A DNA stretch of 20,562 nucleotides from CAYZRY01 sp964481005 (GCA_964481005.1 CAYZRY010000015.1:1-20562), one strand, 5' to 3'; positions 7,517 to 15,907 are shown, counted from the first letter of the stretch. The notes: generated by a model from the letters alone, not told the origin. Translations and numbers: made by a program.

Positions 7517-8209
7517 CTATCTTCCCCTTGTCTTCTTTTTTATTAGGACTTTATTCTTTTCTATAACTTTACTCTCTTCGTTTATTTTTTCTTTCTCATA
7601 AGAAATTATTTCTTTATCTTCGGCTACTGCTGGTACAAAAGGTTTAAGTTCTTCTTTCTTATCGAAAAACTCTTTTTTTATAGCTACTGCTTCTGGAATA
7701 GATGTAGCTACCGCTGCTCCCATAAAGATTGGAGCTATTAACGCTAAGCCTTCCGTTCCAAAACCAAAAGCTAAAGTTGAGACAGTTCCAACACTTTGAA
7801 AAAGCATCTTAGCTTTAGCTGGCATAGTTGGATGTAAATTAGTACCATTCTTTTGAAGATGGTAATAAACTCCAGCGACAACGGCGTCGCGGCCAGCAAT
7901 AAGAAGTGGCCAAAGTGGCATAGCCCCAGTTGCCATCAACGTAAATCCAAGACCCCAGTTGAAGAACTTATCGGCGATTGGATCAAGCGTTTTTCCAAGC
8001 TTTGATGACATACCCTTGTTGCGGGCTAAATAACCATCTAAAAGATCAGTTGCCCCAACTAGGGCAGTTAGCCCAGCCAAAGGCAAAGATACTGTTATTC
8101 CACTGCCGAGGATAAAACCAAAAATCGCTGCAGAGGCAACAATACGTCCAGCTGTAATGATATTAGGAATCGTTATAATTTTATCATAATTATAATTATT
8201 TTTATCCAT
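7517..8209 (-). CDS. pgsA: CDP-alcohol phosphatidyltransferase, PgsA-like
   Basis: An integral membrane enzyme that moves a phosphatidyl group from CDP-diacylglycerol to an alcohol. In PgsA the acceptor is glycerol-3-phosphate, giving phosphatidylglycerol phosphate. The complete family signature D-x2-DG-x2-AR-x8-G-x3-D-x3-D is present (D55, D58, G59, A62, R63, G72, D76, D80), within about six hydrophobic helices. The frame is open 16 codons further up, but that ATG lies between the -35 and -10 boxes of a strong promoter. The ATG at 8207-8209 has a GGGGGG ribosome binding site and gives 230 residues. About 45 charged residues, rich in Lys and Glu, follow the last helix and exceed the usual length of about 190. 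Specificity for glycerol-3-phosphate is inferred. The LtaS-like enzyme encoded just upstream would use phosphatidylglycerol. Confidence 0.9.
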   Translation of the reverse strand: MDKNNYNYDKIITIPNIITAGRIVASAAIFGFILGSGITVSLPLAGLTALVGATDLLDGYLARNKGMSSKLGKTLDPIADKFFNWGLGFTLMATGAMPLWPLLIAGRDAVVAGVYYHLQKNGTNLHPTMPAKAKMLFQSVGTVSTLAFGFGTEGLALIAPIFMGAAVATSIPEAVAIKKEFFDKKEELKPFVPAVAEDKEIISYEKEKINEESKVIEKNKVLIKKKTRGR

Positions 8210-8237
8210 TAATTGTCCCCCCTTACTTCGTATAGAT

Positions 8238-8265
8238 ATTATAGCGATTTTCCCCATTTTGTCAA
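8238..8265 (-). promoter_or_regulatory. Consensus sigma-A promoter for the pgsA-thiI-ackA-like-nrnA-engB-der operon
   Basis: On the minus strand both boxes match consensus exactly: TTGACA (8260-8265) and TATAAT (8238-8243), with 16 bp between. Transcription would start near 8231, about 22 nt before the ATG of the pgsA-like gene. It begins immediately behind the preceding operon's terminator. This also shows that the longer possible N-terminus of the pgsA-like frame is not translated from this promoter. Confidence 0.85.
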
Positions 8266-8267
8266 TG

Positions 8268-8292
8268 AAAAGCTGCCTTTTACAAAGCAGCT
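8268..8292 (-). terminator. Terminator of the envelope operon
   Basis: Minus-strand arms AGCTGCTTT and AAGGCAGCT (8271-8292) form a 9-bp stem with one G-U pair and a 4-nt loop. The T-run is short (four, including the stem end). It lies 15 nt after the stop codon of the anchored unknown protein and ends 2 nt before the next promoter's -35 box, so some readthrough is plausible. Confidence 0.65.
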
Positions 8293-8307
8293 AAAACGTT
8301 ATTTTTA

Positions 8308-8904
8308 TTATTTAACATCGACAATTGTCAGAAGCTTTTCATTATGAACTAGAATTATACTAGCACTATTTTGATAAGCTAAATCTTCTTTATAGGTCCA
8401 TCTGAGATCAACTTGGTAAGCCTCAAAATCACGAATATTATTTTTATCGTAATTGATAGTTTTAACAGTTGCTAGTTCAAAACCTGATACTGATGGGAGT
8501 TTCTGTTTGCGATTACCGTAAACATTGCTCTCTATTCCTTTATACAGCGTATCTTCGGCTTTAAGTTTAAAGTTATCGAAAATATTGCGATGTAAAAATT
8601 CTGTTCCACCGATATCAGTACTAGTCACTTTACTGTTTAAATCATAAAAATCAGCGACAAATAATTTAGCAATTAATTCGGCATACTTTTGTTCATCGAT
8701 AATTTCTTCACCTAGTACTTTTTTTAATTCACCAAAAGTTGATTTGTAAAGTTTAGTTGAATCACTATACAAAATGTAAGGATATGTAGTTATTTCTTCA
8801 AGTTTTTTAGCTTCTTTAACTACGGGTTTTTTGATAAGTAGTTTATATCCTACCAGTGATAAGATGACCAAAACTATTATCGCAATTATTACTTTTTTAT
8901 TCAT
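8308..8904 (-). CDS. Membrane-anchored protein of unknown function
   Basis: I do not recognise this family. The 198 residues begin with a Lys-rich head and one hydrophobic helix (about 5-23, no lipobox Cys), so it is probably anchored with the remaining 170 residues outside. The outer part mixes alternating hydrophobic and charged residues. A Gly-Gly turn lies near residue 100 and the C-terminal half looks beta-rich, with WTYKEDLAYQNSASIILVH-like strands. It has no cysteine. The gene overlaps the end of the LtaS-like gene by 8 nt, with a GGAG site 6 nt before the ATG, and is the last gene before the terminator. Co-translation with an envelope phosphotransferase suggests a role in cell-envelope assembly, but this is context only. 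Confidence 0.8.
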   Translation of the reverse strand: MNKKVIIAIIVLVILSLVGYKLLIKKPVVKEAKKLEEITTYPYILYSDSTKLYKSTFGELKKVLGEEIIDEQKYAELIAKLFVADFYDLNSKVTSTDIGGTEFLHRNIFDNFKLKAEDTLYKGIESNVYGNRKQKLPSVSGFELATVKTINYDKNNIRDFEAYQVDLRWTYKEDLAYQNSASIILVHNEKLLTIVDVK

Positions 8905-11020
8905 TAACTACTCCTTCGATGATTTTAAGTTCATCTATTTCCCCTTTTTGAAGATTCTTGTTAGCAAGTAAATCATATATCAAAATAGAATTTGAAATAG
9001 CTAATAATTCTTCAGATTCTTCATTTCTTGTTTTTATGTAGTTATCATCGATAACTGCTTCACGAATGATATACTGTTCTTCTTTTTGAACATTGTAGTA
9101 CATATTAGAAGTTAACCAGTTACCATTTGGAAAGTAGACTGTGTTGTCATCTTTGACATCGAATATATCTTTACCTAGAGCATATTTGTTGTAAAAACCA
9201 AACATATTACCAAGTGTTGGCATGACATCAATCATTCCCATGGCATAATGCATTGTTCCTTTGTATTTAGAGTTTTTAGCATATATGATGAGTGGAACTT
9301 TACGGTTTAATTCATATTGATACTTGTCGAATGGCTTATAGTTTGGATCTTCTTCATCGAGCGTATCATCTTTCAGTTTATCGTAATTATAAAATCTTTC
9401 ATAATCTTTACGAGGCAATCTTGCATCATGATCTCCGTAGAAAACAATGACCGTATCGTCCATGATACCTTCGGCTTCAAGAGCATTAATAAAGTTTCCT
9501 ATTTCTTGATCAGCATAATGAACTGATTGCAAGTATCTTCCTAGCTTAGTATCCACCATGTAAGGATATACCTTCTCTACTTGAACACCGTTTTCAGTAA
9601 TTGTTTCCTTTAAAGTAACATCTAGCTGTGAGTAAGCACTTACATCGTAAAACGGTGTGTGGTTAGTAAGCATAATCATTGTTGCATAAATGCGCTCGTG
9701 ATCAGCTAATTCTTTTTTAATATATGGAATAGATTGTCTAAAGAATGATCCATCACTTAGACCTAGTCCTATTTTTTCATCAATCTGAAAACTATCTTTA
9801 GCATAGAATTTATCATAACCTAAATTCTTATGCATAGTACGTCTATTCCAGTAATCTGCTCCATTACCATGGAAAGCCATGTTGTAGTATCCTTGTTTCT
9901 TTAAAAGTGATGGAATGCTTACATATGTCCTATCAAAGTAACTGACAAAAGCTGTTCCAGTACTAGCAGGCATCAATGAAGTATTTAAAGTAAATTCTGT
10001 ATCACTACTTGTTCCAACACTAACTTGAGTATAAAAGTTATCAAAGTATAAACCACCCGCAACTAGTTTATTAAGATTAGGGGTAACTTCGACACCGTTA
10101 ATCTTTAGCCCAATTACAAAGGATTGAATACTCTCACCATGAATAGTAATGATATTTTTACCCTTGTATATGTCACTGTATTTATTTTTTTCTGGTTTTT
10201 CTACTTTAGCATAATGTTCTTCGAATTTTTTGAAAGCTTCATCGTAACCAAATAATGATGATATCTGTGGTTCGATACTTTTAACTAGGTCATTTACATG
10301 GTATATGTATATTCCAAATTTATCGACCACATATTCACGGTTCCACTGTTTAGCAAAACGTCCCCAATCAGTCGGTGACAAAGTTATACTGAAAATCATC
10401 ATCATGATAGCTCCAGCTACAGCGGTATAAAAAGCCTTATCTGGCGCTTTGTTTAAGTTTTCCTTCTTTTTAAAGTGACCGATCTTCTTTAATTTACGAT
10501 ATAAAAAGATTAGTGATATCGGCAATATAAAATAAGCTATATCCTTGATTTGAATGACACTATCAACTACTGCGTCCCCTACTTCAGTAATAAACTTACT
10601 TGTTGAAAGTAGTGATATCGATGCATATGATGTATAAAAAGTATAATAAGATGAGTTGATAACGCAGATGAGCATTAGAAATACTGTTATTAGGCTCCAG
10701 TAGATAATTCTTCCCCTTGTTTTATGGAAATAACCAATCGAACCGAGCAGTGTTACAAAAGCAATATCTGCTAAAAGCGGCTGGAGTGAAAAGAAACTAT
10801 CGACTGTTTTCATCGTCAAGTAACGTAAAAGCAGTCCATTAATAGCGTTGACAGCTACAAAAGACACAAAAAAACGATTGGCTCTAACATATCTTTCGAT
10901 TGACCCAAATGCATGTTTTAAAGCTAAAACAGGATTTTCTCGCAAACTTCTACCAGCTTGTCTAGCCGAAGAGAAAATACTTTTAAAGCTAGCTTTTTGT
11001 GTTACTTTCTTCTTTGCCAT
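8897..11020 (-). CDS. LtaS-like membrane phosphotransferase (sulfatase/alkaline phosphatase fold)
   Basis: LtaS-type enzymes take glycerol phosphate from phosphatidylglycerol and polymerise it into lipoteichoic acid on the outer face of the membrane. The 707 residues have five helices (about 49-70, 78-98, 104-125, 160-176, 196-214) and an extracellular catalytic domain from about 285. Metal and substrate residues are in place: E296 (HGESIQ), WNRR (391-394), H454 (LTNHTPF) and D530-H531 (YGDHD). In LtaS the nucleophile is Thr in GKTSD. Here the motif reads GTSSD (336-340) with Ser338 at that position. Serine nucleophiles occur in related phosphotransferases, so activity is likely but the exact product is open. 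It lies 26 nt after the YihY/BrkB gene and has a GAGG site 6 nt before the ATG. The N-terminus carries about 45 basic cytoplasmic residues before the first helix. Confidence 0.88.
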   Translation of the reverse strand: MAKKKVTQKASFKSIFSSARQAGRSLRENPVLALKHAFGSIERYVRANRFFVSFVAVNAINGLLLRYLTMKTVDSFFSLQPLLADIAFVTLLGSIGYFHKTRGRIIYWSLITVFLMLICVINSSYYTFYTSYASISLLSTSKFITEVGDAVVDSVIQIKDIAYFILPISLIFLYRKLKKIGHFKKKENLNKAPDKAFYTAVAGAIMMMIFSITLSPTDWGRFAKQWNREYVVDKFGIYIYHVNDLVKSIEPQISSLFGYDEAFKKFEEHYAKVEKPEKNKYSDIYKGKNIITIHGESIQSFVIGLKINGVEVTPNLNKLVAGGLYFDNFYTQVSVGTSSDTEFTLNTSLMPASTGTAFVSYFDRTYVSIPSLLKKQGYYNMAFHGNGADYWNRRTMHKNLGYDKFYAKDSFQIDEKIGLGLSDGSFFRQSIPYIKKELADHERIYATMIMLTNHTPFYDVSAYSQLDVTLKETITENGVQVEKVYPYMVDTKLGRYLQSVHYADQEIGNFINALEAEGIMDDTVIVFYGDHDARLPRKDYERFYNYDKLKDDTLDEEDPNYKPFDKYQYELNRKVPLIIYAKNSKYKGTMHYAMGMIDVMPTLGNMFGFYNKYALGKDIFDVKDDNTVYFPNGNWLTSNMYYNVQKEEQYIIREAVIDDNYIKTRNEESEELLAISNSILIYDLLANKNLQKGEIDELKIIEGVVNE

Positions 11021-11046
11021 CTTTAACCTCGTTTCAAATTATACCA

Positions 11047-11877
11047 CTATGACTGTTCTTTTTCAAACGTTGTCCCACTCGAATATTTAGAAACATTAAG
11101 AGCCATTCCCAGTACAAATAAATATGCTAGAAAATAGATCCACCACATCAAAATGATAAGACCAGAAATACCCCCATAAATATTGCTATAATTTGGGAAT
11201 AACTGTAAATAAAATGAATATAACTGCGTAAATATTAGCCATGTACCAGTAGTAAATAAAGCTCCATAATTTGTTTCTTTACTAGGCAGCGCCCTGTCTG
11301 GGGCCATAGTATAGAGAAGTTTTATTGCAATAAACATAACGATAAATGAAAGTGGTAATTTAAATAAATCATAGGCTTGAATCATTTCACTTTTAGCATC
11401 TATTCCAAGTCTAATTAGAAAGTCGATAATAAATTCACCGAAAACTGGAACAAGCAAGACGAACACTAGTAGAAACATCAAGACAAAAAGCATGAACACT
11501 GATTTAACTAGTCTTCGAATATAGAAACTATCTTTAATACGATATATTTGATTAGAGGCTAATATAATTGAATGTGTTCCCTTAGAAGCAAGTAATAATG
11601 CTGATACAAAGAAAATAACTGCCTGTGTTCCTACTTTTTGTGTTACGACAATATCTTTCAAAATCTTGACAACATTAGTCGGAAAATTACCCATCAACAT
11701 ATTACTAAAAAGTAAATTATCTACTTTAAATTTATTGGCAATAAGTCCAATCAAAGCAATTAGTGGTATCAAAGTAAGTATAAAGAAAAAAGCCAGTTGT
11801 CCTGGCAAAATTCTCATTTCAGGGCGTTTAACATTATATAAAAGTCTCTGTTTAAAAGCTTTAATTCTTCTACCCAT
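11047..11877 (-). CDS. YihY/BrkB-family inner membrane protein
   Basis: A 276-residue polytopic protein with about six helices. Recognisable family features include an N-terminal amphipathic stretch, then GQLAFFFILTLIPLIALIG (about 26-44) after the conserved R-x-LPGQLA segment, a central helix pair (about 85-160) and a C-terminal GGISGLIILMWWIYFLAYLFVLG helix region (about 238-260). The family was once called ribonuclease BN, but that assignment was withdrawn. Its real function is not settled, and a transport or envelope role is usually assumed. The ATG has GAGG 5 nt upstream and follows the GGDEF gene by 8 nt. The gene is placed between a membrane sensor and an LtaS-like enzyme. Confidence 0.92.
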   Translation of the reverse strand: MGRRIKAFKQRLLYNVKRPEMRILPGQLAFFFILTLIPLIALIGLIANKFKVDNLLFSNMLMGNFPTNVVKILKDIVVTQKVGTQAVIFFVSALLLASKGTHSIILASNQIYRIKDSFYIRRLVKSVFMLFVLMFLLVFVLLVPVFGEFIIDFLIRLGIDAKSEMIQAYDLFKLPLSFIVMFIAIKLLYTMAPDRALPSKETNYGALFTTGTWLIFTQLYSFYLQLFPNYSNIYGGISGLIILMWWIYFLAYLFVLGMALNVSKYSSGTTFEKEQS

Positions 11878-11885
11878 GTTTACCT

Positions 11886-13919
11886 CTACTTGTATTCACC
11901 TTTATTTATACGCATTTGAATAGTAGCCTCATTAATAGCATCATCAACGGTTTTAATATCGTCAAAAATCATACTATATCCAATAGCTGCTCCAAATTTA
12001 TATGGTAAATCTTTAAATTCTTTAACTAATTTCTTAGCATAAATCTCAATTTGTTTTTCACTGTATCCAACTAAATATATAAGGAATTCATTTCCATCAG
12101 TTCTAATAATTTCAGAGTTTTCAAGTTGTGTATTTACTAGCGTTGCTGCTGCTTTAATAATTAGTTTATCCCCTTCTTCATGACCATAGTTATCGTTGAC
12201 ATATTTAACGTTATTTAAGTCAAGAACAATTATTGACTGGGGATATTTACGTGATTTATTCCATACGTCTATATTTAAATTTAAATAGTTACGGTTTTTA
12301 AGAGAAGTAAGTAAATCGGTATATTTACGACGTTCTTCTTTCTTAACCGTTTTAATTTTTTTCTTTCTGCTTAGCGTTGTCAAAGTAACAATTAAAGCAA
12401 TTAATGGAACAAAGATTATTAATAGTATCAAAATATACATTTGTTCAAATGTAGCTTTTTCAAAGATACTAGCATTCAAATCATTTATCGCAACATTACG
12501 ATAACTGTAGTATGAGTTAGTATTAGTAATGTAGTTGAAGATATCAAATAATTTTGATTCTTCATTCTTAATCATAAAGTTATAATCTTTGCTAATACTT
12601 CCATTGTATAAAACATCATAACTTGAAAACTTACTACTGCGATAAGCAAGATATACTTCGCGATCGATGATTAACAAGTTTGTTTTACTACGTTTAGTCA
12701 TGGTGTTATAACTATCAAATTCAACGATATTAGCTTTACTATTATCTTTAAAGTAATTGAATAACGCCGTTCCTTTGATCATGCTGATATTCTTATCTTT
12801 AAGGGCCTCAAATGAGTTGACGACATGATTGTGACGAGCTTTAGAAAGAACTGCATACTGCTCGATAAACGATGAATCTACTTGGTTATATCCTGGAGCA
12901 GGAATGTCATAGTAGTTGAAGAAAATATCGACATTTCCAGCTTGGACAGCCTTTTCAAGTTCTTCGACACTAGCAAACTTTTGATATTTAAAATCTATTC
13001 CCGTAAGTCTGTTGACACGATTGACGTATTCACCACTAATACCAATTACTCTTTTACCATCTCTTACTTCGTAAGGGTAGTTTTCAACATAACCATAGAC
13101 ATATGATTTAGATAGTAAATCAGTTCTATCCTGGTCACTTATATTGTTACCAGATATATAATAATTTAATAATTCGTTATTGTATTTTTTTACATAGACA
13201 TTGTTTTTCCAATAGTTAAATATCTTTAACATGATACTATTTAAACGATTGTCTTTTTCATCTAAACTAAAGACTATTTTCTTATTCATTTCAGTCAAAG
13301 TATAATTAGTAAAATATTTCTTACCAATTGTCTCATTCAAATACATGATATTTGGAATGATTGCTACTTTGATTTCACCACGATCAAGGGCCGCGATAAT
13401 ATCTTTGGCTGTATCATATGTCTTGTATGATAGGGCTTCTCCTGAACGAAGATAGTAACTAATCTCTGGTGCATCTTCGACAAACACACCGATACTCATA
13501 TTCTTAAAATCAGTTACATTTGTCAATTTCATTCTTTCTTTAGCAAAAGCTACATAGACATCTTCACCAATTAACTTATCATTGTTAGTTAACTTTTCAT
13601 CACTACGTAAAACTCTAAATCGATATGATTTATCGACACTTTTAGCATTTTTTAGATATGGCATCTCATTAAATTCAATGTTAGTTGCAGCTTTTAAAGT
13701 CTTGATAAAACTGCGAAAAACACCATCTTCTCCACCATATACTGGATAATCAGAAATATACTGCATATCGACAACTGTATCGATATTATCCTGTATCCAT
13801 TTTTTATCCATTGCATTAAGCGAATAGTCATCTTCTCTATTAAAGTAGTAAAAGACACCCACAAAAACAAGTGCCGCTATTACTAATGGTATTATTATGT
13901 ATAATTTTTTATTTTTCAT
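11886..13919 (-). CDS. Two-domain solute-binding sensor fused to a degenerate GGDEF domain
   Basis: The roughly 677 residues run as follows: signal-anchor helix (about 6-27), two extracellular regions resembling family 3 solute-binding proteins (about 40-250 and 265-480), a transmembrane helix (about 495-515), a Lys-rich linker, and a GGDEF domain (about 530-677). Intact GGDEF domains make cyclic di-GMP from two GTP. The fold signature is retained (LDLNNVKYVNDNYGH, then EGD), but the active-site loop reads RTDGNEF. The first Gly is Asp and the metal-binding acidic residue is Asn, so synthesis is doubtful. GTP binding or a purely structural role is possible. Two ATGs are adjacent. The second (13917-13919) is preferred because AGGAG then stands 5 nt away instead of 2. 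It follows the small anchored protein by a few nucleotides and precedes YihY, so ligand sensing for envelope control is a reasonable inference. Confidence 0.88.
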   Translation of the reverse strand: MKNKKLYIIIPLVIAALVFVGVFYYFNREDDYSLNAMDKKWIQDNIDTVVDMQYISDYPVYGGEDGVFRSFIKTLKAATNIEFNEMPYLKNAKSVDKSYRFRVLRSDEKLTNNDKLIGEDVYVAFAKERMKLTNVTDFKNMSIGVFVEDAPEISYYLRSGEALSYKTYDTAKDIIAALDRGEIKVAIIPNIMYLNETIGKKYFTNYTLTEMNKKIVFSLDEKDNRLNSIMLKIFNYWKNNVYVKKYNNELLNYYISGNNISDQDRTDLLSKSYVYGYVENYPYEVRDGKRVIGISGEYVNRVNRLTGIDFKYQKFASVEELEKAVQAGNVDIFFNYYDIPAPGYNQVDSSFIEQYAVLSKARHNHVVNSFEALKDKNISMIKGTALFNYFKDNSKANIVEFDSYNTMTKRSKTNLLIIDREVYLAYRSSKFSSYDVLYNGSISKDYNFMIKNEESKLFDIFNYITNTNSYYSYRNVAINDLNASIFEKATFEQMYILILLIIFVPLIALIVTLTTLSRKKKIKTVKKEERRKYTDLLTSLKNRNYLNLNIDVWNKSRKYPQSIIVLDLNNVKYVNDNYGHEEGDKLIIKAAATLVNTQLENSEIIRTDGNEFLIYLVGYSEKQIEIYAKKLVKEFKDLPYKFGAAIGYSMIFDDIKTVDDAINEATIQMRINKGEYK

Positions 13920-13927
13920 CATTACTC

Positions 13928-14383
13928 CTAACGATCTTTAGTCCAAGAAATTGTTTCATTGGTATAGTGCTTATATCCAGCAATTGGAAACGATTCTACT
14001 TTCTTATCTTTAACTAAAAATATCTGTATTCCGTAATTACTTTGTTGTTCTTTATCAAAGTATTTTAAAACATTTTGACCTATTGCTTTAGCTTCAGCAA
14101 CAGTCGTTGCTTCAGTTACAGTAATTTTTACAGTGATAACTTTCCCCGCCAAAGAATATATTACATCTGTTACTTTATCGCTTTCTTTCAAGCCACTCTT
14201 TAAATTATTTATATTAGTCTTAGTGATTTCGATAGTTTCAATTCTATCCAAACGATCACCATATACTGGCTTTCCACTATTGACAATTAACATCTTAAAA
14301 AATTGTGAACCAATTAGCATAGTTACTAAAAAGATAGCAATTATTATCGATGTCCATTTATTATTCTTAATCCAATTAATCAT
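13928..14383 (-). CDS. Single-pass membrane protein of unknown function
   Basis: I do not recognise this family. The 151 residues start with a short basic head and one helix (about 11-32), and about 115 residues then lie outside the membrane. The outer part contains an alternating segment VITVKITVTEATTVAEAKA (about 83-101), followed by a helix and strand, suggesting a compact alpha/beta domain. There is no cysteine. It is the first gene of the envelope operon, with AGGAG before the ATG and an extended -10 promoter upstream, and is only 5 nt from the sensor GGDEF gene. A partner or ligand-presenting role for that sensor is a guess from position alone. Confidence 0.8.
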   Translation of the reverse strand: MINWIKNNKWTSIIIAIFLVTMLIGSQFFKMLIVNSGKPVYGDRLDRIETIEITKTNINNLKSGLKESDKVTDVIYSLAGKVITVKITVTEATTVAEAKAIGQNVLKYFDKEQQSNYGIQIFLVKDKKVESFPIAGYKHYTNETISWTKDR

Positions 14384-14418
14384 AAGTTCTCCTACTTCAA
14401 TTATCTAATTTCTAGTCT

Positions 14419-14427
14419 ATTATAACA
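14419..14427 (-). promoter_or_regulatory. Extended -10 promoter of the envelope operon
   Basis: On the minus strand TATAAT (14419-14424) is preceded by TG one base upstream (14426-14427), the extended -10 form. No good -35 box is visible 16-18 bp upstream, which the TG element can compensate for. The start of transcription would be near 14412, giving a leader of about 29 nt before the anchored protein's ATG. Confidence 0.6.
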
Positions 14428-14459
14428 TATATTTAATAAAAAATAGAGAAAATAGACAG

Positions 14460-14488
14460 AGAAAAAGTTATATTTTATAACTTTTTCT
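14460..14488 (-). terminator. 13-bp hairpin ending the gatCAB operon
   Basis: Arms at 14476-14488 and 14460-14472 pair perfectly over 13 bp around a 3-nt loop. On the minus strand the stem begins at the last base of the gatB stop codon, and its second arm ends in TTTTTCT. The T-run is inside the stem and the tail beyond it (CTGTC) is not T-rich. The structure is nearly symmetrical, so it could act on either strand. Confidence 0.6.
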
Positions 14489-15906
14489 TAGATAGACTTT
14501 AATTTTTCAATTAGTTTTTCACTAGCTAGATCTGGTCTTATTTTTCCTTTAGATTCTTTCATGACCATACCCATCAAGTGTTTTATTGCTCTTTCGTTTC
14601 CGTTTAGATAGTCTTTGACACTCTCTTCGTTATCAGATATGACTTTTTCAAGTATTTCTTCAATCAAACTTGTATCATCGCTAACTAGTAAATTTTTCTT
14701 AGCAAGTAGATCGATAATTTTACCATCGGTTGAAAGTATTTCTTCAAGTAAATCTTTTAGTATTTTACTGTTTAGTTTACCAGTTTTATAAAGTTCGACA
14801 AGTTCAATAAATTTATCATCACCAAGACCAATTTCATCAATTGATTTAGATAGTTTATTAGCATGCGATGCAAGGTCTCCTAAAATGAGGTTGCTTGCTA
14901 CAAGTAAGTCTATTTTAGCTGGGTCAAACTTCAATAAATAGTCAGACATTGCACGATTATTAATCAATTTCTCAATGTTTATTTCAAGAATATTGTTATC
15001 TCTGTATATCTTTCTTCGCTCTTCGGCAGAAAGTGGTATTTCCTGGCGAACATTTTCAATATACTGATCATCTATCTCTAAATATGGAATGTTTGGTTCA
15101 GGAAAATATCTGTAATCATTACCTGTCTCTTTGTTACGCAAAAGACTTGTTTCATTCTTGGCTGCATCGTATTTTCTTGTCTGCTCACGAATTACTTCGC
15201 CCATTTCTAAAGCTATTTCCTGGCGTTTTGCTTCGGCATTTATAGCTAGTCCAACATTAGTAATTGAACCGATATTTTTAATTTCTGTTCTCGTTCCTAG
15301 TTCTTCAGTTTTGCTTATTGAAACATTGGCATCACAACGCATGCTTCCCTCTTCAATTTTGACATCAGAGATGTCAGCATAAAGAAGTAGTTCACGAAGT
15401 TTCGCAACATAGGCAACGGCTTCTTCACTGCTTTTAATATCTGGCTCAGTAACAATTTCAATTAGTGGAACGCCCGCTCTATTAAAATCTAGCAAAGATT
15501 TTTCACTTCGGTGCAAACTTTTAGCTGTATCTTCTTCTAAATGAACATCATGGATGCGAATTTTCTTAGTTTCTTCTCCGACCTTTATCTCAACATAACC
15601 ATTTACTCCGATTGGCGTTCTACCCTGCGTTAACTGATAACCTTTGGCTAGGTCTGGGTAAAAATAATTTTTACGATCAAAATGCATTTTTTTGTTAATT
15701 TCACAATTTAATACAAGAGCTGCTCTAAGACCGAGCTTAATTGCTTCTTCATTTAGTAGCGGCAAAGTTCCTGGATAAGCTAAATCAATTATCGATGCAT
15801 TGGTATTTGGTTTATCTCCATAGGCATTTTTAGTATCAGAAAATATCTTACTAGCAGTTTTTAGTTCAGCATGAACTTCGATTCCAACTGTCAATTTATA
15901 ATCCAT
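14488..15906 (-). CDS. gatB: Asp-tRNA(Asn)/Glu-tRNA(Gln) amidotransferase subunit B
   Basis: GatB binds the misacylated tRNA and holds the kinase and transamidase site. With GatA and GatC it makes Gln-tRNA(Gln) and/or Asn-tRNA(Asn). The 472 residues show the N-terminal signature VGIEVHAEL (8-16), the KNYFYPDLAKGYQLTQ segment (about 79-94), Asp/Glu-rich HLEEDTAKSLH (about 120-130), the GVPLIEIVTEPD segment (about 145-156) and the C-terminal YqeY-like helical tail domain (from about 325). The frame is open 8 codons further upstream. The ATG at 15904-15906 is preferred because AGGTGAG lies 4-5 nt before it and because MDYKLTVGIEVH matches the family start. It begins 1 nt after the gatA stop codon. 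Confidence 0.96.
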   Translation of the reverse strand: MDYKLTVGIEVHAELKTASKIFSDTKNAYGDKPNTNASIIDLAYPGTLPLLNEEAIKLGLRAALVLNCEINKKMHFDRKNYFYPDLAKGYQLTQGRTPIGVNGYVEIKVGEETKKIRIHDVHLEEDTAKSLHRSEKSLLDFNRAGVPLIEIVTEPDIKSSEEAVAYVAKLRELLLYADISDVKIEEGSMRCDANVSISKTEELGTRTEIKNIGSITNVGLAINAEAKRQEIALEMGEVIREQTRKYDAAKNETSLLRNKETGNDYRYFPEPNIPYLEIDDQYIENVRQEIPLSAEERRKIYRDNNILEINIEKLINNRAMSDYLLKFDPAKIDLLVASNLILGDLASHANKLSKSIDEIGLGDDKFIELVELYKTGKLNSKILKDLLEEILSTDGKIIDLLAKKNLLVSDDTSLIEEILEKVISDNEESVKDYLNGNERAIKHLMGMVMKESKGKIRPDLASEKLIEKLKSI

Positions 15907-15907
15907 C

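Noticed and set aside
8210..8257. Longer N-terminus of the PgsA-like protein starting at 8257
   Set aside because: Its ATG lies between the -35 and -10 boxes of a consensus promoter and has no ribosome binding site. The ATG at 8209 has one and fits the family.
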